A stretch of DNA of 64,000 bases, from the NCBI GenBank assembly GCA_964036155.1, contig OZ038423.1, forward strand, positions 65,797,249 through 65,861,248. Direction: 5' to 3'. A program made the position numbers and the translations under genes. Below the pieces are notes generated by a model. That model was given only the letters and a program-made list of their open reading frames with translations. It was not told where the DNA came from and did not search any database. Source of the DNA: Diploscapter coronatus. Taxonomy: Eukaryota > Nematoda > Chromadorea > Rhabditida > Rhabditidae. How positions within the stretch are numbered: position 1 is the first letter of the stretch; each line of letters opens with the position of its first letter. Below, piece by piece: positions 36,501-48,340 of the stretch.

Positions 36501-37106
36501 AAAATAACCTGCACAGAAGGGGAGGGACGGGTGTGAGTTGAAAAGTTGGAATGTGTTGCAAAGTGAAACGGGTGTGGGTTGAAAAATTCAAAAATCAGTT
36601 TTATCGAGTACATAAAAATTTGAGTCTGACCTATTTGTGAAATGTTGCCTAATCTAGAAAAAATCATGCAGTTCAACCCTCTGCTTCGTCGCATTTTAAG
36701 AAAACGCATGACCAGGATATGCGAATAAAGAAGCATGATTCATGAACAGTTTCAAGTCTTTATCACATAAGCAGAAGAATGCACTTTTCAAAGAAATCTT
36801 GAACATCTTCGAAAGAAAATGATGGAAACGTACCTCTGGCGAAGCATATTTCTGCGGCGTGATAGGTTCGATCTCTTCGGAGGAAATGTGTCCATGGTTG
36901 ACCACATGCAGGGAGAGGACCATCTGGTTGAGGGACGAGTATGGGAATAGAGAGGAATTGAAGCTGATATCTTGAAAACCAGCATGGCCATTCAAATTTG
37001 CAGCTCTGAAACAACCTCCATTATCCGACACGAACCGAGCGATCGCGGCAGACTGGGTGAGTCGGGAAAATAAAAACAGATTCAACTTTTGCCGAAAAAA
37101 AACCAT
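30525..37106 (-). CDS. SLC25 mitochondrial carrier, basic amino acid/acylcarnitine-like, two first exons
   Basis: Inner-membrane solute carrier with three repeats. Common exons: 35177-35037, 33758-33609, 33386-33260, 33210-33074, 32956-32791, 31881-31770, 31132-31001, 30647-30525. The carrier signatures are [26 protein letters not shown] and [11 protein letters not shown]; the second has Thr where Asp/Glu is less often replaced, and layout resembles the SLC25A20/29/45 group. Substrate not assignable. Two alternative 5' ends both splice in phase 1 to the exon at 35177: a short one, 35808-35769 ([14 protein letters not shown]; total 375 aa), and a long one, 37106-36834 plus 36355-36301, ending HFFAGVIGG (total 471 aa). 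The long N-terminus begins with an Arg/Lys/Phe-rich stretch like a mitochondrial presequence. The last two exons add a hydrophilic His/Ser-rich tail of about 85 residues, unusual for the family. A MITE lies in the intron before 31881. Confidence 0.85.
31931..32322. mobile_element. MITE-like element in SLC25 intron
   Basis: Long inverted repeats: GATTTGGCTGATTTTTCACC at 31960 and ATTTCAGTGCGTAGAT... AAATCTGAAGCCAAAAAGTG are matched on the reverse strand of 32200-32300 (GATTTGGCTGATTTTTTCAC; ATTTCAGTGCGTAGATGACG). Outer ends read ACAAGGGAATTTC and, on the reverse strand, AACTAGGAAAGTTTC. No coding capacity. Its arm resembles the inverted repeat in the DTD intron. Confidence 0.8.
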
Positions 37107-37283
37107 TTTTGCGAAAAGTGCAAGAATTTAGAGGAAAAATGAAAAAAAAAGATTGCCGAATGTAGATTGCTTTTATACAAAAATGATTTTGAATAGAAGC
37201 GCCGCTTTTTTTTATTTTCGCAAAGTGGTTTAAATTTTTTTTTTCAATTTTTGTCGTAATTTTATTTCCAGAAGCGTGTTGGG
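37107..37283. promoter_or_regulatory. Divergent promoter region, SLC25 long form / coiled-coil gene
   Basis: Only 177 bp separate the start codon of the long SLC25 form (minus strand) from that of the coiled-coil gene (plus strand). The DNA is A/T homopolymer-rich. An acceptor TTATTTCCAG lies 12 bases before the plus-strand start. No specific binding site recognised. Confidence 0.45.
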
Positions 37284-38635
37284 ATGGACGACGTGGAGGA
37301 GGAGCTGCAGGCCTGTCTGCTGGACGTCGAGAAGGACATCGCCAAGGAGAAGCTCAGGAAGACGGACAACATCAACACTATCAATCAGGTAAAGCAGACA
37401 GGAACGGAGCGAGGAAAATTCACAAGCAGGGCTGCTTGTGTCGAGTAGCGCCGATTTTTAGAAAGTCTGATGTGTAGTGTCTATCTTTTCGGAAGTATTA
37501 GCAGACAGTTTTCGTAGTGGTCTTGTCAGCAGAGAATCGACTCATTCGATCATCTCACTCCACTTCGTCTCCTACAAAAGTTTATTGCTCTGCAGATGGC
37601 TGCACACATCACCGAGTTGACAGACGAAGTGGAGAAAATGCGACTGCAACTGGAGTTGGCTGCTGGCAGAGTGCAGACGTGGGTCGAGTATCTCAAGCAA
37701 GAGAAGGATAAGGTAAATTGGAGGGAGGAAGTACTGTAGAAGGTGCAGCGAAACATTTACGTTTCATAGTTCACTTTGAAACCTAGATCTTACTTTAATT
37801 CCATGGGAATTCGCAAATTTCAGATATCATCCCAAGCGAATTGCAATCACAACTCGAGCATTCTGTTCGCACAAATCTGCGAAGATCTCGAGCGGAACAT
37901 GCAGCAATTGACCGAGAGGAAGCGAAAGTTGCAGGAGAAACTCAACGAGATTACCTGCAGGAGGACCAGGGAAAATGTAAGAGGACAGGAAGATAATGAA
38001 AGAAAAGGCTTTGTCAAGATAAACAAATGAATGAAGGAAAGAAATTGAGAGAAATCTACTAAAGTAAATTCAGTTTTCATCGTTTTTCTTTCTGCATAGC
38101 TCCGATCTGAATTTTACAAATGCCTAAAAAGATAAAGTCGATTCAGAATGAGCTGAACAATCTTCGGAAAGAGATCTACGAGTTGAAGAAGGAGTTGGAA
38201 ATGCTGGATGCGAGGAATGAACAGACTATGAAGGGGTGCAGCAAGCTGAGGAAGACTGTCCAGGCAAAACAGGACTTGCTACTCAACCAGCAGAGGAGCC
38301 TTACTGAATTGAAGGTAGGGCAGTTCATATTTGAAAGCAGATTAGCGATATGTCGTCCAGACAGTTTTTCTGTAATTTCGAAAACAATGGAGAGAAATTT
38401 AATTTCAATATGATACAATAAAGAATTTAGATCGTTGTGTTTTTCTTCGAGCTTCTCAAAAATGGTTGAAAATTTTCAGACGGAATGTGCAATTCTGAAT
38501 GAAACGGGCTACACGAGCTGTGACGACACGAGAACTGCGAGTCGCTCAGGCAGCCAGCATAGTTTCTCCCTCGACAGCCCCCTCATTGCTGTCCCTGCCC
38601 CTTCCTCTGCCTCCACTCCTAATCATCGCAGATAG
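37284..38635 (+). CDS. Coiled-coil protein, unassigned
   Basis: Function not recognised. Exons 37284-37388, 37596-37712, 37824-37976, about 38147-38314 and 38480-38635 join in phase to about 232 aa. Nearly the whole chain up to residue ~180 is heptad-rich and highly charged: HITELTDEVEKMRLQLELA, ERKRKLQEKLNEI, NNLRKEIYELKKELEML. The tail is a polar Ser/Thr-rich stretch (CDDTRTASRSGSQHSFSLDS) suggestive of phosphorylation, ending in RR. The acceptor of exon 4 is uncertain; an alternative AAAAAG upstream would add five in-frame residues. The layout is that of a cytoskeletal or division scaffold such as the N-terminus of centralspindlin RacGAPs, but catalytic domains are absent. Start follows the acceptor TTTCCAG. 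A canonical poly(A) AATAAA lies near 38692. Confidence 0.7.
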
Positions 38636-38787
38636 CCAGCCCCACTCCAGTCAAGTTTCAAAGCTAATTTCTTTTCGGTTACCAATAATTCAATAAACGA
38701 AATTCTATTAGATTTATTCTAGCTCGACTGCTTAGCGAATTTGATGGGACCCCTGTCGGATTGACTCGGTCTGCCATGGCTGACTCG

Positions 38788-39873
38788 TCAATCGACCTGC
38801 ACTTCGATCAGCTTGTTCCGAGTCGGCATCGTGTAGCCCTTCACTCTGCGCCAGCATCTGAAGAAAGACCATGTCGGTGGGTATTCTCGAAATCAGTAGA
38901 ATGTTTGTTCGCGAATTTTCAAATCATACAAACTTTTCATATAACTTCTAGAGGTGTATTGTTCGTTCTTTTTTTCTTTCTCACTTGTATGCATTATCGA
39001 TTGCCAGCCACTGCTTCCCAACCAGAACGAACACCACATTCAGCTGCAATCACTTTGTAATTTCGTACTTATCGAAAGTCGACCGCGGGTGAAGATAGCA
39101 CGTTTTTTAGAGAGAAAGAATTTCTTTTCTCTCAACACAATACTTTTTGCGGGTCAAATTTCGAGTAGTTTGCATTTTCAATTTTCTAATTATTCAGTAC
39201 CTGGTCTTTGGGTTTTGGGTCAGCGATCGAACGCACTGTCACCTGAATTCATTCAGTTACCCTTTCTTCTTTTTCTTTCCAAATAGAACTTGCCAGCGCC
39301 TCTTTCCCAGGCGGAACGATGTCTGCGCAATTCTCGATTTTTATTCTCTTGTTCGAAGTGCATTTCACCTGAAATCGCCACTTTCATATTGTTTGCGAGA
39401 ATTGAGATTTTGCAAAGTTGTTAAAATAGACAGACATGATACATCATCTTTCTCTTCCTTAACTTTTCGAACATCGGAAATGCAACAAACATGACCCAAA
39501 ACTTTAATGCGCGTTTGGAAGCATTTCATCATCCTGCCTCTTTGATGTTCATCTCAATTCTCCTCTTTAATTTTTCAGAGTTTGCAAGATTTTTTTTACA
39601 AAATCAACCAATTCAATATCTTTGTTTCGTTTCCTCTTCACTGTCTTTGCTCACTTTGTATAGAACTCCGCAGTCGGTTGTGTTTGTGAGCGTGATAGTC
39701 GCATTCCACTTCTTCGCTTCGACTTTCAACTTGTCTGGGACGATCTTGAGTCCGTTGAAATTGGGCAGAAACGGTGGAAACTCGCTGTCCAAACCGAGGC
39801 CGGACGACGTTTGTGGCATGGCTGGTGGTGGACAATAAGGGGGAGGGGAGGAGAGTGCGCCCTCGCATTGCAT
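38788..39873 (-). CDS. MSP-domain protein
   Basis: Major sperm protein fold, an immunoglobulin-like beta sandwich used in nematode sperm motility polymers and in VAP-like adaptors. Exons on the minus strand: 39873-39655, 39368-39261, 39043-38985, 38857-38788, joining in phase to about 151 aa. Visible: a Pro-rich N-terminus, then KIVPDKLKVEAKKWNATITL, TNTTDCGVLYKV, KCTSNKRIKIENCADIVPPG and a C-terminal beta region ending TMPTRNKLIEVQVD. The donor at the end of exon 2 is the least certain boundary. A second in-frame Met at 39806 could be the start, but an acceptor-like GCTTCAG lies just before the Met at 39873. It converges on the coiled-coil gene (stops 152 bp apart) and is divergent from the E2F gene. 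Confidence 0.75.
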
Positions 39874-39985
39874 TTCGCGTTTCGCTGAAGCGATGCCAAA
39901 TTCTTGCGTTTTGAATTCAAATTTTAGTGATTTGTCGCGATTTTTATGACTATGTTTAGTTTTGATCGATTCAACAGCGCAGAGA
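39874..39985. promoter_or_regulatory. Divergent promoter region, MSP-domain gene / E2F gene
   Basis: The two start codons are 112 bp apart on opposite strands. Each is preceded by an acceptor-like sequence (GCTTCAG for the MSP gene, TTCAACAG for the E2F gene). The sequence TTTGCGCGAAA-type E2F consensus was looked for and not found; only TTTCGCG-like fragments occur (ATTTCGCGTTTCGC at 39871-39884). Confidence 0.4.
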
Positions 39986-41697
39986 ATGGATGGGCAGGAC
40001 GAGGACCAGACCCTGATTGTGGACGATGTGCCGCTCTACGAGGATTTGATGGACAATTCCCTCGGCACAGGTATCTTTTTCTTTCAATCAATAATCTTAA
40101 TCGCCTTTTTATCGATTTGTGTTTATTTTCAGTGTTCGATGAAGATGACGTGGAATCGAGCCAGGACATGTCGAGCACGCGCGCGGACAAGAGTCTCGGA
40201 CTGCTCGCCAAGAAATTCATCCGACTACTGCAGAGCGCTCCCAATGGACGATTCGATTTGAACACGGTTCTTTTTCCTTTTTTACTATTTTTCTTTAAAT
40301 TTTTGAAAAACATGATAAAAAACCACTTTTTAACTTATGAGTTACTCCCATAAATCGCTTGATTGATCTTTTTATTTTCAGGCAGCAGATCATCTGCAAG
40401 TCCGTCAGAAACGTCGTCTCTACGACATCACAAACGTGCTGGAAGGAATCGGGCTCATCGAGAAGAAAACGAAGAATATGATTCAGTGGAAGTTAGCTAT
40501 CTGAGCGAAACATTCTTTATTTGCTGATTTCAGAGGTGGTGATTTTGTTCTGGATGGCGATTCCGATCACATCGACACTCGGGAGCAGCAAAGACTGAAG
40601 CAGCTGAAGATGGAAAACGAAGAATTGGAGAGGGATGAAATGCTCCTCAACATTCACATCAACTGGATGAAACAAGTAGCTTTCTTATCTGATCTTTTTT
40701 AAGATATTTATGATTTTTTTATCATGTCACTCTTGAAATTGAATGACATGTTTCAACTCAAAATCATTAAGGATAATGCCTTTCCATCAGAAAAATCAAC
40801 ATTATTTCTATCACTTCATGTGAAACATCTTCGTTCACTGCTACAAATTCCCATTCCATTACAGAGTCTTCGAAATGTGCTGGAAACCTCTAGCAATCAA
40901 TCAATGGCCTACGTGACTAGAGAGGATGTGCTTGAAGGGTTTCCGGATGCAATTTCTTTTGCGATTCAGGCTCCACCTGGTAGCAGAGTCGAAGTAGCTC
41001 CTCCAAAGGTATGCCATTTCATGTCTTTTCTGACATACGTTTCTCTTTTTCAGTTCGGCCGTTCCTTCGATCCTCACTACATTCTGAAGTTGAAAAGTCC
41101 CTGTGGTCCGATCTCCGCAGTTCTTGTCGGCAACGATGCAAATTACAAACTGAATGTAAAACAGATGGAACAAGTAAACGATAGTATTGAAATCTGATCA
41201 TTGAAGAGCTAAGTTGCAGGACGATGATAAAATTGAGTTGGAGGGGGATGGAAAGGATTTGCCCGTTACATCGAGGAGAGATGCTGAATGTAAGTTGTTT
41301 CGTATTATTTCTTCATGTGAGTTTTACATCCTACTCGCTCTTTTCAAATTGATGGCAGCCGGCAAACTCGACATTCATTAACGATTTTCTTTTCTTAATT
41401 TTTGTTACGAGATAGAGATGGAAGTTCTCTGCGAGAAAAATGTTTCAATTTTCGTGAGTTAATTTTGCAAACTGATCGAATATATTTTGGACAAGAACAT
41501 GCAATGTTCATTTCGAGTTTCAAGACGGGATATTTCATTATTTCGCTATCACTAGGACACAAATAATATTTTCAGCGTCCGATCTCGATATCGTCCGAAT
41601 GCCCCGCCTCACTCCCCCTCCTTCCGATGTGGATTACTGCTTTGCCACTAAGCATAAACCCCAAAGTCTTATCAATCTTTACAACGAGGATTGGTGA
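39986..41697 (+). CDS. efl-1: E2F-family transcription factor (E2F4/5-like)
   Basis: Cell-cycle transcription factor that binds DNA with a DP partner. Eight exons, 39986-40070, 40133-40266, 40382-40491, 40534-40675, 40865-41008, 41054-41173, 41220-41289 and 41576-41697, join in phase to 308 aa. The winged-helix DNA-binding domain is complete: [14 protein letters not shown], then [19 protein letters not shown] (includes the RRxYDI recognition helix). A leucine-zipper/marked-box dimerisation region follows ([51 protein letters not shown]). The C-terminus [17 protein letters not shown]... LINLYNEDW aligns in position with the pocket-protein-binding peptide of E2F4 but is diverged. The symbol is by analogy with C. 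elegans. First gene of a closely spaced same-strand run. Confidence 0.92.
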
Positions 41698-42007
41698 CAT
41701 TTTCATCTTCTATTTTCTCATAATCTATTATTTTTGATGAGCTTACGGGTATTTTGTAATTGAAGGATTAGTTCATTTTCTTTTCTCTCGAATTCGATTC
41801 ATTTTCCCTACAATTTAGTTCCTACCTCGTTTAGAATTGGTTCGGATTTTGTGGATCTAAGAACTTTAAATGGTGTGTGTGTGATAAAAGAAATTGTGAT
41901 CAACATTGGCCTTACTTTGATTTTATTCGGTTTTTAAGCCGTAATTTTTTTTATTTTGCCATTTGAATTTTCTATTTTCATCAAATTCCAATTTTCTTCC
42001 AGGAAGA

Positions 42008-43590
42008 ATGACAGACCCGAATTGTGTGGACAATTTCATGTCTCGATTCGTAGCACTGAGCATTGCATTGCGGCAGCACGAAGCAAAAGGGAAATTCGTG
42101 GATGAAAATGAAGTCCGCAGGCTGCTCGAACCTATGCCTAGCACGTGAGACGATTTTCAACGTTCTGGAAAATGATTTGAAGACTTGCAGAAGTCTTTCT
42201 GGAGCAGCAAAGAGTGAGCCGATGACAGATGAGGAAGCAACCGAGTTGGTTCAATCACGCATCCCTCTTTTCATTCAACATCAGGGATTCCAAGGTTCGC
42301 TATTTGTCATTTTTGTTTGATTTTTAATCGACTTTCTGGCAATTTTATGCATTTTTACGCGGCCCTATGTTCCTTAGGGTTAGGACTTAGTTGCGGCGTT
42401 GTGTATCTCTGAAATCGCGCCGACTTTGCCAATTGAGCGAGATAATTACTCGTTTTCATGCGTTCATTTTCTCTCCACTTTAGCAGCTATTCACTTCCTT
42501 CGAATGTAACCGCAGAATTCTACGAAGGCATCGAGTTCATAAGGCCGTGTTTAATAAAAAAAAAAGTGCTGATAAAAAAGAATCTTGAATTTCAAATTCT
42601 ATAAACTAAATGAATTTTCCTTTGTTCCAAAAATCATTGATCAAGAATTTTTTGTCTCAGAATTCGACGTCTCTGTCGTGTCGCTTCTGAGCACTGTGCT
42701 CCTTGAAAACCTCAAGTCGTTCTGTAGAAATTATCGATCGGCAGAACTAAGGAGGAAAGCCAATCCCACTGTCAATCAGCAGGTCATTTTATTTCTTCGA
42801 TACCAATTATTATGAATTTTATGCTACTGGTAAGACAATTCTAAAAAATTTCGGTTTTGATTACAAAGAATTCTAAACTTCTTTCCTCCACTATTCTCTG
42901 CTTTCTTCAATTTCACCTATCAATTTGACCACACCCATAATTTCTCGACTTAAAGAAATATGAATGCAAATTTATTCAGCAGAAAAGATGTTTCCAGAGT
43001 CCAATGATGCAATGCCTGACTCTGCACAACCTGCTGCCAGAGACCCGTCTTGTGGATCATTATCAGGTCTGCCATCGAAGGCGATACCATCTGCTCTCGC
43101 GCAAATGCAAGAATATACTCGACATTCCTCGTGAGTTTTTGATATTTTTTATGAATTCAAAGAATAATTGATTCGATAAATCATATCAAAAGAAAATTCG
43201 GACGACGAGATGAGCAATTGTTTTATAAAGCTTTGATTGATTTCGCACTTGTTCAGATATGGCTATAGAATTCCAATTTTTCTCCTTTTATTCACTTATT
43301 TACTCTTTCCTTTTTCCTGCTTTCTGCACCCAGAGTTTAGAGGCTAGATTGTAGGTGCAACTTGAATCTGTAGGCGACAGTTAGTCTATGGAGAAAAGAA
43401 AATGACTCGAAAATCCTATTTCCAATTTCGAACTCTTACTGATCGTTGCTTTTCAGTAAATGAATTGGAAGAAATTCTGACAGACATTCGAAGCTTCGAC
43501 ATGGATCCAGTGCACCACGCGGACGGACACCTGCAGCATGCGAATGACAAGCCGAAACGGGGCAGGAAGAGGAAGATTAAAAATGAATAG
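42008..43590 (+). CDS. Possible TADA1/Ada1-like SAGA subunit
   Basis: Exons 42008-42144, 42191-42294, 42661-42782, 42980-43130 and 43457-43590 join in phase to 215 aa. Helical segments LSIALRQHEAKGKFVDENEV and VVSLLSTVLLENLKSFCRNY, the latter followed by SAELRRK, resemble in order and character the N-terminal helix and histone-fold-like helix of TADA1; SPMMQCLTLHNLLPETRLVD and a C-terminal basic tail KPKRGRKRKIKNE (likely nuclear localisation) complete it. No motif is decisive, so the family is a guess; a small histone-fold or chromatin-associated protein is the broader reading. Start ATG is seven bases after the acceptor TTCTTCCAG and 310 bp after the E2F stop, fitting a downstream operon gene. 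Confidence 0.6.
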
Positions 43591-43839
43591 AGCATAGAGC
43601 AATTGAACAGATAGGGAAGTCATTCGGAATTTCCGCTAGAAGTCCGTTCTTTCCACTTGTAATGATCATTATTACGTGTCATCAGATCTGGAATTTGCAT
43701 TTTGACGGGTGAAGTTATTCTGCAATAATAAATATTTCAGTGTATGTTTTTCGACTTTCATTAATCAGTTGAAATCTGATCGATATCTCTCATTTATGTA
43801 TCCATTATCCATTTACGATTAGACCTGATTTCAGACCGA

Positions 43840-46293
43840 ATGGACTCGATTTACTTCGAGAAGCAGGAATCCCTGATGTGCGGCCAGCACGCACTCAACA
43901 TGCTGTTGCAGAGCGACTACTTCTCTGCTCAGGATCTCGCTGAAATTGCGAGGAGACTCGACTCACTCGAAAGGCACTTCATGGATAGAGAGGTACTTTT
44001 CTGAGTTAGAGTAATTTGAGAAAAAGCTCTTCATATTCAAAAAATGTAGCAGATGGGAATTCACGCTTTTCTCCTCTCCAAAAGTTTCAGACCAACTTTA
44101 TTCATATCATGCAACCAATATCAATTTATTTCAGGCTTCTTCAGCCAGTCGCAGCGAGAATATGAACGACTACGGCTTCTTCTCGATTCAAGTGCTGACA
44201 GAGGCCCTCAAGAACTTCGACATCGAGATCTGTCCGCTGTCGCATCCTTCCATGGCTCACATTCGCAAGAATCCACAGTTAGCTTATTTTTTAATTATTG
44301 CTGAATGCGGAGAGCTAGGTATTGCATACTCTTTGTAACTTGCTTTTGCACGCGCCCCGCCTTTCTTTTCATTCGCTATTTTCTTTCTTCTCTCTTTTTT
44401 CTTTTCGTCTCTCGAAAAAGCGAAGAGAAATAGAAACGGAACATGGGGAGGCAAGTTGCAAAGAGCATGCAGCATCTATCTCCTCCCATTCCACAGTGCA
44501 TTATTTTGAAAATCTTAGAACTCCAATCTGACAACTATTCTCCTCGGATTTATAACTTAATCCACTAATTGATTTTCGATTGGTCGTTTTCTATAAATTG
44601 TATTCCTGCAGCAATGCGCGAGCCTTCATCTGCAATCTGCGGGAGCACTGGTTCGTTCTTCGCAAATTCGGCGTCCAGTGGTTTGAACTGAATTCTGTAA
44701 AGAAAGCACCCAGATTCATCTCGGATACCTATCTCGAGATCTACATCGAGCAGCTCCTTTCTGAAGGTGTTGAAAATAGTTTCCGCCCAATATCCAATAA
44801 TCCCCTTATTTCTTTTCAGGTTACAGCATTTTCGTGGTGGACGGTAATCTTCCTCAGAGCGAAGCCGACCAAATAATTTCCCTGTGCCCAGTGGTGCCGC
44901 CTCCACACGCCCCTCCTCAGCCAAAAGCCAAGCCGTCTAAGATTGAAGCCAAATTCGACAAGTTCTTCACTGGTGTTAGCAAGAAACTAGGTTTTGGTGA
45001 GTTATTTTAAACTATTACTGGCTTCCGATGGTCTTATCACCGTCCTATCAAATTTTTAAATTGATATCACACAAGAAAGTTATTGTTTTGGTCAAATGAA
45101 CAAATAGCTAGTGCGTTAGCACATCTCAACACGAGCGCTGCGCATATAAAAAAAATGGAGGCTCGAATACAGAGAAAGAATCAGCTGGGGACAGTACAAA
45201 AAGTGGTGCTCAATTCCTTTTTAGTCTCTTTGCTCCTTTTAACAGGAGAACTACTTCTTTGTTTGACCAAGACAATAATTTATGTCCAATTCTCCAAATC
45301 ATAGTTTTCACAACTGGAAATGAAATCCAATTTTCAGATTCCGCTAGTTCATCCCGAATAGACGACGAAGACGAGCAGCTAGCGATCGCCCTTGCAGCCT
45401 CGATGGAGTCTGCAGACCAAGGACAGATTTTCGAACAGATCAGGGATTATGACGAGGATGCAGAGCTGCAGAGGGCGATTGAGATGAGCAGACAGGATGG
45501 GGCAGCTGAGCAAGGACAACACGGACGCGGAATAGCCAACAATGAACCGAGGGAAGACTTTGACGCCGATATCGAATTCATTAGTGTGAGCATAGATGCT
45601 TACTTTTATCTGGATTTGACAAGTTTTAATGCCAAGATTTTGCTGCTTCTGAAACATTCCGCTCTTCCCGGATTTGAATAATTGATAAGTAGAAATGAAG
45701 GAAACAAACGGATGAAAAACATCTTTTTCATCATTGAAAAACTTTCATTCATAATTTCAGGACATTGTCGAACATCCTACACAGGTGACTGTTGATGTGC
45801 AAATCGAGAAGAAAGGAGACCAATCGGATGCGAAGAATTCGAGCAAAGGGGATGGAGAGAGGGTGAAGGCTGGCATCGAGAGTCGAGTCCAGAGACCAGA
45901 AACATCTGCAGGAGACGGGGTGTGTTGCATTTTCGATTTTTGCTCAATTTTCTGACTTAAAAAAATCCAATCAATGACTAAATTAAGATGAAAACGATAA
46001 ATAATTTTGGCCGTCCGATTATTTGACACAAATGAAAATTTACTCATTTTTCACACGCACAAAAATGAAGCGTGCATTGCAGACTTGCTCATTTTTATTT
46101 TCATCAAGTAATCGGGTTTTATGATATTTTATTCCAATTACAGCCTCAGACGAGCCCTGACCCATCTCAGAAGATGGAGGAAAATCAGTCCATCTCGATG
46201 ACAGAAGAAGAAGAAATCGAGCAGAGGAGACGGGCTGTGAAGGAGCAGTTCTTGAAGAGACTGGAAGGGAAGCGGGAGGAGGAGAAGAAATGA
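43840..46293 (+). CDS. atx-3: Ataxin-3 (Josephin deubiquitinase)
   Basis: Cysteine protease that trims ubiquitin chains. Seven exons, 43840-43992, 44135-44277, 44612-44766, 44820-44996, 45338-45585, 45761-45919 and 46144-46293, join in phase to 394 aa. The Josephin domain is complete: catalytic C14 in ESLMCGQHALN (same number as human), His111 in REHWFVLRKFG and Asn126 in WFELNS, then SDTYLEIYIEQL and YSIFVVDGNLP. Two ubiquitin-interacting motifs follow: DEDEQLAIALAASMESAD and DEDAELQRAIEMSRQD. The C-terminus is acidic then basic (RRRAVKEQFLKRLEGKREEE). There is no polyglutamine tract, as in other invertebrate orthologues. Start follows ATTTCAG by five bases, 249 bp after the preceding stop. 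Confidence 0.96.
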
Positions 46294-46907
46294 ACGGAGA
46301 AGTGGAGAAGAAAACAAGGAAGTCTACCATCTTGCCAGATATGGATACTTGTTACGTCTAAAATTTGTTGTAATTGAATTGGTTATAATCTGATTCTTCT
46401 TTTTCTTATCATCACTTTATCCTTTTGCTTCCCTTCTCTTTTTCCCTCCCCAATACTAGTTTTCTGAGAATTACGACATTTTGCCCATTATTTCTTCTGT
46501 TTCTAGCTGTCTGATAAAATTTGCCATGGTGAGAGGAATGGCAAGGTGGTCACAGGATGTGGGCAGTTTTAATTTCCACTAGCATATCTGTTGCTCCTGT
46601 AGCAATTTAAATTAAAAATGCACACATTCAGCTTAATCCATAAAGGAGTAGGGGGTTTGAAAATACATAATCTACTTTTAAAAATGCTTCAGCTAAACGG
46701 CGTTTTCTATATTCAATTGTGATAATTCTGAGGTGGCTTATGATATGTAATTCACATTTACGCAATTAAACCTATCACTTTTATTCGTTTCTTTTTTTCT
46801 GAAGTCAAGCATCAGGTCATAGTCCTGTACGATATCTTGGAACTGTATATTCATTTGACCTTACAATTTGATTTGATTGCAGATTTAGCATTCCAAAAGC
46901 CATAAGT
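46294..46907. other. Intergenic gap inside the same-strand gene run
   Basis: 614 bp of AT-rich sequence, the largest gap in the run from E2F to CLASRP. T-rich around 46390-46510. Acceptor-like TTGATTGCAG lies 27 bases before the next start. No exon recognised. Confidence 0.4.
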
Positions 46908-48134
46908 ATGGATGAACCAGCAGGAAGCAGCCAAATGGGCGGAGCCTCGAGTGGAAATGCGACTGCAGGTGGAAGTGGGGCAGGGATGACTGGGGGAAAT
47001 TCCAACAAACCATCGCCTGCTACTCAGAATACAGGACAGAATGTAAGAATATGATTTTAAAAATATATATTTATACATTGAAAAGTCGTGAAGTTAACAG
47101 ATACCAGGTCGATGAAAAAGCACTGCAAGTGAGAAAATAAAAGACATTTTCTCTACTGTTCTCTGCTATTTCGTATATGACTTATTGTGTTTGTAATTTT
47201 AAAATTTCGATAAATCGAAATTCTATTTTCCATTTTACCGAAAGTTATTGGTTTATTCGCAGCCACTGGACGAAGCAGTTGACAGTTCAGTGGAGTCGTC
47301 TTCTCTGGACGAGGGTCCCTTGAACGAGGACATTCCCATTCCTGCGACCACTCTCGGAAATGCCATCGATGATCTCATGACCAGATGGTACGATAACTTG
47401 AAATTTTATATGAGTTTTATAGAAAGTTGATAAGTTTTATAAAAAACAAAAGAAAAAAACGTTTTATGAGAAATTTTAAGAGAAGAATTTTGGATAATTT
47501 CCCAGGATTTTGCAGATTTGAGAATTCTAATAAACAATATTTTTGTTTTAGGGTGCAGATCTTCAGCAATGTGTCGATTTCTCCCCCAATTCTTCCCGCG
47601 TCGACCATCGACCACGTCAAGGAAGTCGCCGAGATTTGTCAGAAACATGTGAGAAATTTGTTTAGACGTGTTCTTTCAGAAATCGAAATGCTATTTCTGA
47701 AATAAGTTCATCAACAATTGTTTTCAGTTTCGTAATGCAAATATGGAAGTGTGTGCAGAGCTGAATCGAATCTCGACGCAATGGGAGTTGGAGCATCCGC
47801 AGGACGCTTTCGAAGATGTGGGGGTTTTTTTTTAAATAGAAATTTTAGATTTGTCTTGCAAATTTGGAAACGCTACAACATTACACATGACATGGGCGAG
47901 ATATTGTTCTTAGAGGAGCGATATGCTACTTCGCATATGTCATGTGATTTTTAAGTTACCTATTTTAATTCATTTAGTTGGTTTTGAAATGAAATTTTAC
48001 AGGAACTGAACGACCTGAATGCAGCGATCGATCGGCAGAAAGTGCTGCTCAAGCACGCGAAAGAAGTGATGGAGAAGCTCACCAGCAGATACTTCTCTGC
48101 CTACCCCGATGCGGGCAAACAACATCTCACTTGA
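46908..48134 (+). CDS. Possible Mediator subunit 28-like protein
   Basis: Exons 46908-47042, 47263-47387, 47552-47648, 47728-47817 and 48003-48134 join in phase to 192 aa. The N-terminus is Gly/Ser/Ala/Asn-rich and disordered (residues 1-45), followed by an acidic stretch (SSSLDEGPLNEDIPIP). The rest is helical: AIDDLMTRW, HVKEVAEICQKHF, MEVCAELNRISTQWELE and ELNDLNAAIDRQKVLLKHAK. A disordered N-terminus followed by a helix, a short gap and a C-terminal coiled-coil with RK..LL.KH matches the architecture of MED28, but similarity is weak and other Mediator or small helical subunits remain possible. Start follows an acceptor TTGCAG. Confidence 0.6.
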
Positions 48135-48340
48135 AAATATCAGACAAAACTGACACTGCTATATTTTGATCATGTTGATTTATTTATTTACTTGTTTGTT
48201 TTGCAACCAACAAATGAATCTTATTTTGGTAGAAAAGAGTAAAATCTGAATATTGAATGGTTGAAAAGCCATGAAGTATTTTTGATGATTAATAAGTTTT
48301 GCAAAAGGCTACTGGTGAATTCGAGGTCTCAGACATTCAA

